Origin: Leptospira fainei serovar Hurstbridge str. BUT 6
Lineage (GTDB): Bacteria; Spirochaetota; Leptospiria; Leptospirales; Leptospiraceae
DNA: 64,000 nt
Assembly (NCBI RefSeq): GCF_000306235.2
Contig: NZ_AKWZ02000002.1
Span: forward strand, 510,001 to 574,000
Reading direction: 5' to 3'
The notes beneath the pieces were generated by a model. It worked only from the letters and a program-made list of their open reading frames with translations, had not been told where the DNA came from and searched no databases. The position numbers and the translations under genes were made by a program. Positions 59,677 to 64,000 of this stretch are shown piece by piece; positions within the stretch are counted from its first letter, which is position 1, and every line of letters starts with the position of its first letter.

Positions 59677-61575
59677 ATGCCCATCTACCGTTGTACGGCC
59701 GTAAGCCTCAGAACGACCCCGCTTGATTTCAAAGGAAATCGCGAACGAATTCTATCCGCATTAGAAAAATGCGAAACTTCTTCGATAGTCTTATTTCCGG
59801 AACTTTCGTTAAGCGGCTACGGTTGCGAGGATGCGTTCTATTTTCCTTGGGTCTGGGAACATTCATGGAAAAGTCTAAAGGAAATCGCTCGAGCAGTCGG
59901 CGAAAAAACGGTAATACTGGGTTTGCCTTTTTTTCAAAGCCCTTACTTATTTAACGTCGCAGCTATCTTACGAGACGGGGAAATCTTGGGTCTGGTACCC
60001 AAGCAAAATTTAGCCCAAACAGGCGTTCATTACGAAAACCGCTGGTTTGTCAAAGGAGAAGAAGCCGGATCTTATGCCCTCTCTCCCGATGGACAAGAAA
60101 TTCCTTTCGGATCCATGATATTTGAGACGCAAGACTTCGATTTTGGAATCGAAATCTGCGAAGATTCCTGGGTTCAAACTAGACCGGGTCAGACATTAGT
60201 GGATGCCGGCGCCGACCTGATTCTTTCTCCCGGCGCGTCTCACTTCGCATTAGGAAAACAAGATATAAGAAAACGGTTATTCGGCGAGGCTTCCAGAAAC
60301 GGCGCCGGTGCAATCCTGTACGCGAACCTTGACGGAAATGAATCCGGAAGATTGATTTTCGAAGGCGGTTCTTTAGGATTCAGAGAAGGGGAATTGGTCG
60401 CGGAAGGACCAAGATTGCATTTTACGGATTTTGAATTAACTCATTTGGATCTAGATCCCCAGGATTTGCGAACGCGACGAGCGCGCAATTTCCGTTCTTC
60501 CGGAACGAAAGAATTTCGATCCAAAGGTAGAAACCTTCAACGAATTCGAATTTCTGAATTAGCTTTATCTAATGAAATCAAGAACCCTTCCGTGAAAATT
60601 CAAGATTTTCCGACTCAATCATTTCAGGATTTTACTAGAGCAACTTCCCTGGGTCTCTTCGATTATCTCAGAAAATCAAAGACAAAAGGATATACTCTCT
60701 CTTTATCGGGCGGAGCCGATAGCGCGGCCTGCGCTCTCTTGGTTAAAGCAGGTATTCTAATCGCTGAATCGGAATTGGGGGGTTCTTTTTTAAAATCGAT
60801 CGGTCTAGATAAGAATCATCTACTCTTTACTCTTTATCAAGGAACGGAGAATAATTCGGAATACACTCGCGAAAGTGCGGAGAATCTAGCCGCCGAATTA
60901 GGGGTTTCATATTCCGCAATTGAGATCGGTTCCGAAGTATCCGCGATGATCGAAAAAATTTCCGGAGTCGTAGGCTATCCCCTAGATTGGAAACATCATA
61001 ATCTGGCTCTGCAAAATATACAAGCAAGAGTCCGCTCGCCTCTCATCTGGCTCCTAACGAATCTCAACGGTCATTTGCTTTTATCCACGGGAAACCGAAG
61101 CGAAGCCAGCGTAGGATATACGACGATGGACGGAGATTCATCGGGCTCTGTCGCTCCGTTAACCGGTATCAGTAAGGAATTTTTATTAGGGTGGTTGGCA
61201 CATGTTTATTCCGGCAAAGACCATGTTCTTCCTGCCATAAAATGCCTAGGCAGAATTTTAGAATCGAAGCCTACCGCCGAGCTAAAACCGTTGGAAGAAC
61301 ATCAAGAAGACGAAACCGATCTTATGCCCTATCCTCTTTTACAAAAATTAGAAGAATCCTTTGTTTTACTCGGACGAGCCCCGGAAAATTTGAACGCAAG
61401 CATTTCTTGGGCAGATGCCAAACAAACCGAAGAAGGAGTACGGAAATTTCTGCGTCTTTTCCCGGCTAGCCAATGGAAGCGGGAAAGGCTTCCGCCGTCC
61501 TTTCATCTAGATTCCTACGGCTTGGACCCTAAATCTAGCTTTCGTTTTCCGATCTTGAGCGAAATTACATTTTGA
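59677..61575 (+). CDS. nadE: Glutamine-dependent NAD+ synthase
   Basis: Last step of NAD synthesis: amidates nicotinic acid adenine dinucleotide using ammonia from glutamine. An N-terminal nitrilase-type glutaminase has Glu42, Lys109 and Cys161 (FPELSLSGYG, LVPKQNL, IEICEDSW). The C-terminal synthetase has SLSGGADSAACALL, LSTGNRSEASVGYTTMDGDSSG and GGLxP-like regions. 632 residues is normal for the two-domain form. GGGGAGGAA lies just before ATG 59677. Confidence 0.95.
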   Translation: MPIYRCTAVSLRTTPLDFKGNRERILSALEKCETSSIVLFPELSLSGYGCEDAFYFPWVWEHSWKSLKEIARAVGEKTVILGLPFFQSPYLFNVAAILRDGEILGLVPKQNLAQTGVHYENRWFVKGEEAGSYALSPDGQEIPFGSMIFETQDFDFGIEICEDSWVQTRPGQTLVDAGADLILSPGASHFALGKQDIRKRLFGEASRNGAGAILYANLDGNESGRLIFEGGSLGFREGELVAEGPRLHFTDFELTHLDLDPQDLRTRRARNFRSSGTKEFRSKGRNLQRIRISELALSNEIKNPSVKIQDFPTQSFQDFTRATSLGLFDYLRKSKTKGYTLSLSGGADSAACALLVKAGILIAESELGGSFLKSIGLDKNHLLFTLYQGTENNSEYTRESAENLAAELGVSYSAIEIGSEVSAMIEKISGVVGYPLDWKHHNLALQNIQARVRSPLIWLLTNLNGHLLLSTGNRSEASVGYTTMDGDSSGSVAPLTGISKEFLLGWLAHVYSGKDHVLPAIKCLGRILESKPTAELKPLEEHQEDETDLMPYPLLQKLEESFVLLGRAPENLNASISWADAKQTEEGVRKFLRLFPASQWKRERLPPSFHLDSYGLDPKSSFRFPILSEITF

Positions 61576-61614
61576 TTATTTAAGAGATCAACAAATCGAT
61601 CCGGATTAAACTGT

Positions 61615-62319
61615 TTATTTTCCTATTTGCTCAAAAGACTTCCGTTTATCCTGTTGAACCTGGTCAAGTTGTTGGACCATCGATTGGCGAATTGCCTCCA
61701 ACTTCTTTTCCTGCTCTTCATCGCCGGAACCTTTTTGTAGATCCACTAAATAGGTGACGATATCCAAGCGATCTTTGGCTTGCTTTTCCATAAAATCGTA
61801 ATATGTAACGGTCTGCTCTCGTGAGGCTGTTCGTCCCAAAACGGCTCTTGTCGCCTCGGAAACCGTCTGTTCAAACTGCTTTCGCTGTTCTTTTTCTGCG
61901 GGACTTAACTTAGAAGGAATCAAGGAGTTTCCGGGAAAACGTTCCTTTAATTGCTGGAAACGATCCATTTCTTCATTCGTATAAGGCTTACCGGTTTGAG
62001 GATTTACCGGATTATCCGCATCGGCTGCATCCGGTCGATTTTCTTGCCCGGATTCTTGCTTTTCGGTTTCTACATATTCTCCTTTTCCTGCCCGAAAGAA
62101 ATCAGAGTCAAAGACAGAACCTGCAGCTCCGGCAGTTCCAGCGGAACCGGAAGAAGAACGAGAGCCTCCACCCAAAAGACTGCTAACGGCATCCAATTCT
62201 CCTTTCTTTCGGCTTGCTTCGCCGCCGGAATCATCTCCGTTAGTAAAAAGAAAGGTAATTAGTAGGATAAAAAATACGATAAACCCGCCGATAAATAAAA
62301 ATTTACGAATACCGCCCAA
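61615..62319 (-). CDS. Single-pass membrane hypothetical protein
   Basis: Unrecognised 234-residue protein. One N-terminal helix (FLFIGGFIVFFILLITFLF) is followed by a Gly/Ser-rich linker (GGGSRSSSGSAGTAGAAG) and an acidic helical domain, with the block NPVNPQTGKPYTNEEMDRFQQ resembling a conserved helical motif. It probably faces the periplasm. TTG 62319 has GAGGAAG about seven bases upstream. It converges with nadE (39 bases apart) and is divergent from the next gene. Confidence 0.6.
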   Translation of the reverse strand: MGGIRKFLFIGGFIVFFILLITFLFTNGDDSGGEASRKKGELDAVSSLLGGGSRSSSGSAGTAGAAGSVFDSDFFRAGKGEYVETEKQESGQENRPDAADADNPVNPQTGKPYTNEEMDRFQQLKERFPGNSLIPSKLSPAEKEQRKQFEQTVSEATRAVLGRTASREQTVTYYDFMEKQAKDRLDIVTYLVDLQKGSGDEEQEKKLEAIRQSMVQQLDQVQQDKRKSFEQIGK

Positions 62320-62376
62320 GGTTTCTTCCTCTCTTTTTTTTGTTGTAAGACCGTCCGAAGAGGGAATCCTATCCCC

Positions 62377-63159
62377 GTGGGTCGTATTTTTGGGATCTCA
62401 TACCACCGGAATCCGGGCAACCTAAAAACCCGGAAAATCCTGACAGGACTCGGCTCGCTGGTTCTGATTTTTTACGTGAATACTTGCGGCACAAATACCG
62501 AAGTAGCCCAATCCCCTTTCGTATTCATTACGCCGGTAAGTGTTCCGCAAGTTTATAGTGTGCAAGCTACAAATCCGGGAATGGATGATTTTTTCAATAT
62601 AATCGATCCACTGTATTCGATCAATTACGCAAATTATAAACCTAATTATTTACTCAAATATTATATTTCGAATTTGGAACCTCAATTCGTCGGCTATAAT
62701 TTATATATTACTTCGGCAACGCCTTCGATAGCCGAAACCTCTACTGGCGGCGGCTTGTATTTGGAAAACGGAACGCAACCGTCTTTTCCGCAATTGGCGG
62801 TCCAGGCTTCCACGACCACATTGACAATCCATCGAATTAAGAATTTTATTCCCCCGCCAGGAATAACCTCCTTTCAGAAATGCGAGGTTTATACATTCAC
62901 GTTACGCGCACTTCTAAATTCGGGAGTTACGTCGAATCAATCAACGCCAGTATCGAGGTGCAGTTCACTTCAGCCCGCCACTGAATGCGGTTCGGACACG
63001 AGTTGTAATCCTACGTACTGCCAAGATCCGGCTTGCACTGCGACCGTTCAAGCGACGTGTTCGATAGGAACCATTTGTAACCCTTGTCTTTATCCGAGTT
63101 TAGCAAGTAAGGGATGTCCTTGCCCAACCGGGACCCTTCCGCCCGGTTGCAATTTATGA
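62377..63159 (+). CDS. Putative lipoprotein with cysteine-rich C-terminus
   Basis: A 260-residue protein from GTG 62377. A hydrophobic segment (GLGSLVLIFYVNTC) ends in a lipobox-like cysteine, so it is probably lipid-anchored. The middle is beta-rich and Tyr/Asn-rich (YKPNYLLKYYISNLEPQF), with a fibronectin-like feel; the last 70 residues have about a dozen cysteines in short spacings (CGSDTSCNPTYCQDPAC), likely disulfide-bonded. It resembles Leptospira surface lipoproteins of unknown role. Its stop overlaps the rsmI start as ATGA. Confidence 0.6.
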   Translation: MGRIFGISYHRNPGNLKTRKILTGLGSLVLIFYVNTCGTNTEVAQSPFVFITPVSVPQVYSVQATNPGMDDFFNIIDPLYSINYANYKPNYLLKYYISNLEPQFVGYNLYITSATPSIAETSTGGGLYLENGTQPSFPQLAVQASTTTLTIHRIKNFIPPPGITSFQKCEVYTFTLRALLNSGVTSNQSTPVSRCSSLQPATECGSDTSCNPTYCQDPACTATVQATCSIGTICNPCLYPSLASKGCPCPTGTLPPGCNL

Positions 63160-63899
63160 ATCAATCCTGGGAATCCAGGTTTAAAATCATTCCGGGAACT
63201 GCGTACGTCGTTGCGACACCTATCGGGAACCTGGAGGATATCACGCTCCGAGCAATCGAAGTATTAAAACAATCCGATACGATTTATTGCGAAAACGCGA
63301 CTCATAGTAGAAGACTATTGCAAACCTTCGGAATCCGGACCGTTTCTAAAACTTTATATAAGGATCAATCGGAGCAACCCTTCGCTGGAATTATCGAAAA
63401 TCTCAGATCCGGACAAACCCTTTCCCTAATATCGGATGCCGGTACGCCTGGCGTTTCCGATCCTGGATCCCAATTAGTTCGCGTCCTGCGAGCGAATGGC
63501 ATTTCAGTTATACCGATTCCAGGACCGAGCGCTCTGACTGCGCTTCTTTCCGTTTCGGGTTGGCAAGTACAGCCTTGTATTTTTCTAGGATTTCTCTCGG
63601 AAAAAAAAGGGAGGAAACGAAATCAGTTAAAGGAGTGGGAAGAGTTTGAGGGAGTTCTTGCTCTCTTTGAATCGGTGCATCGAATCCGAGATACGCTCGC
63701 AGCAGCCAGAGAAATTTTCCCTCGATCGGAACTGTTGCTCGGTCGAGAACTCACTAAAATGCATGAAGAAATCATAAAAATTTCCCCCCAGCAGACCTTA
63801 GAAACGGTAAAATTCGCAGAAAAAGGGGAATTTGTTCTACTAATCCAAGGAAATATAAAAAAAATGCTTAACGGACGTGTCGGGGTTGCCGATACTTAG
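63156..63899 (+). CDS. rsmI: 16S rRNA (cytidine(1402)-2'-O)-methyltransferase
   Basis: Methylates the ribose of C1402 in 16S rRNA. VATPIGNLEDITLRAIEVL, YCENATHSRRLL, LISDAGTPGVSDPG and IPGPSALTALLSVSG are the RsmI/YraL signature, and the C-terminal helical region (about 170-247) completes the fold. An upstream start at 63114 lies in the lipoprotein gene; ATG 63156 gives the family N-terminus and a 4-base overlap. 247 residues. Confidence 0.95.
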   Translation: MNQSWESRFKIIPGTAYVVATPIGNLEDITLRAIEVLKQSDTIYCENATHSRRLLQTFGIRTVSKTLYKDQSEQPFAGIIENLRSGQTLSLISDAGTPGVSDPGSQLVRVLRANGISVIPIPGPSALTALLSVSGWQVQPCIFLGFLSEKKGRKRNQLKEWEEFEGVLALFESVHRIRDTLAAAREIFPRSELLLGRELTKMHEEIIKISPQQTLETVKFAEKGEFVLLIQGNIKKMLNGRVGVADT

Positions 63900-63917
63900 G
63901 AGTGAGAGGGAAATCCA

Positions 63918-64000
63918 ATGACCATTGACAAAGTAGGCGGCATCAGTGGCGGTTCCTACGAGCCTCGTAAACCGACACCTGTAAGGAAAAACGAAGCCAA
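63918..64000 (+). CDS. Start of an unrecognised gene, cut by window end
   Basis: ATG 63918 has GAGAGGG eight bases upstream and lies 18 bases after rsmI. The visible 27 residues begin MTIDKVGGISGGSYEPRK and continue basic and proline-rich. No family is recognised from this fragment. Its reading frame is open to the window edge. Confidence 0.6.
   Translation, partial: MTIDKVGGISGGSYEPRKPTPVRKNEA

Overview
The window looks like a Leptospira chromosome segment. This is an inference from gene content: a LIC12133-type (TIGR04325) methyltransferase, a DUF1577/PilZ protein, a spirochaetal FlaA-like protein, frequent TTG starts, and an LPS (rfb) locus that opens with an EPS-associated MarR regulator and ends beside an anion symporter. 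I cannot name the species.

Layout. Positions 1-959 hold the start of a DASS anion/Na+ symporter (minus strand, cut by the window edge). Positions 1135-38366 are an O-antigen/surface-glycan locus. Except for two plus-strand glycosyltransferases at its far end, it reads on the minus strand from a promoter near 38500 through the MarR-type regulator. In transcription order it contains: wzm permease; a pseudaminic-acid pathway (pseB, pseC, an SpsF-type cytidylyltransferase, pseG, an acetyltransferase, pseI) interleaved with an amidation trio (N-acetyl sugar amidotransferase, HisH, HisF2); wzt ATPase; two Wzt-adjacent beta-rich proteins; an alpha/beta hydrolase; three capsule-type transferases; a decayed FkbM methyltransferase; a glycosyltransferase; a TIGR04325 protein; fdtA/fdtB for a dTDP-3-amino-3,6-dideoxyhexose; fcl for GDP-fucose; several glycosyltransferases; rfbB/rfbA; a fucosyltransferase-like enzyme; and a galactofuranose module (glf with two GlfT2-like enzymes). 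Many junctions are 4-bp stop/start overlaps, so translation is probably coupled. The sugars are probably assembled into a glycan exported by Wzm/Wzt.

Positions 38367-39852 hold a divergent promoter region with two CIRCE-like operators, two Hsp20 genes and a terminator. Positions 39886-44375 carry a DMT protein and a copper-related operon: cupredoxin/NosD-like lipoprotein, small membrane protein, multicopper oxidase, SCO1. Positions 44485-52902 carry nhaC, an RluA-type pseudouridine synthase that appears to start at CTG, a DUF1577 protein, an ATP-grasp/FMN fusion enzyme, mnmA and an aspartyl protease.

Positions 52966-64000 are housekeeping and signalling: a GGDEF protein, initiator tRNA-Met, proC, a YggS-family protein, a coiled-coil protein, a FlaA-like protein, a HAD hydrolase, waaA (links Kdo to lipid A, functionally tied to the LPS locus), nadE, two surface or membrane hypotheticals, rsmI, and the start of an unrecognised gene.

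Most noteworthy: remnants of at least two decayed genes inside the glycan locus, a 41-codon ORF fitted between two genes, the complete Pse-plus-amidation cassette with a HisF paralogue lacking Asp11, twin CIRCE-like sites before hsp20, the CTG start, and the ATP-grasp/FMN fusion. No rRNA, CRISPR array or intact insertion sequence was seen.
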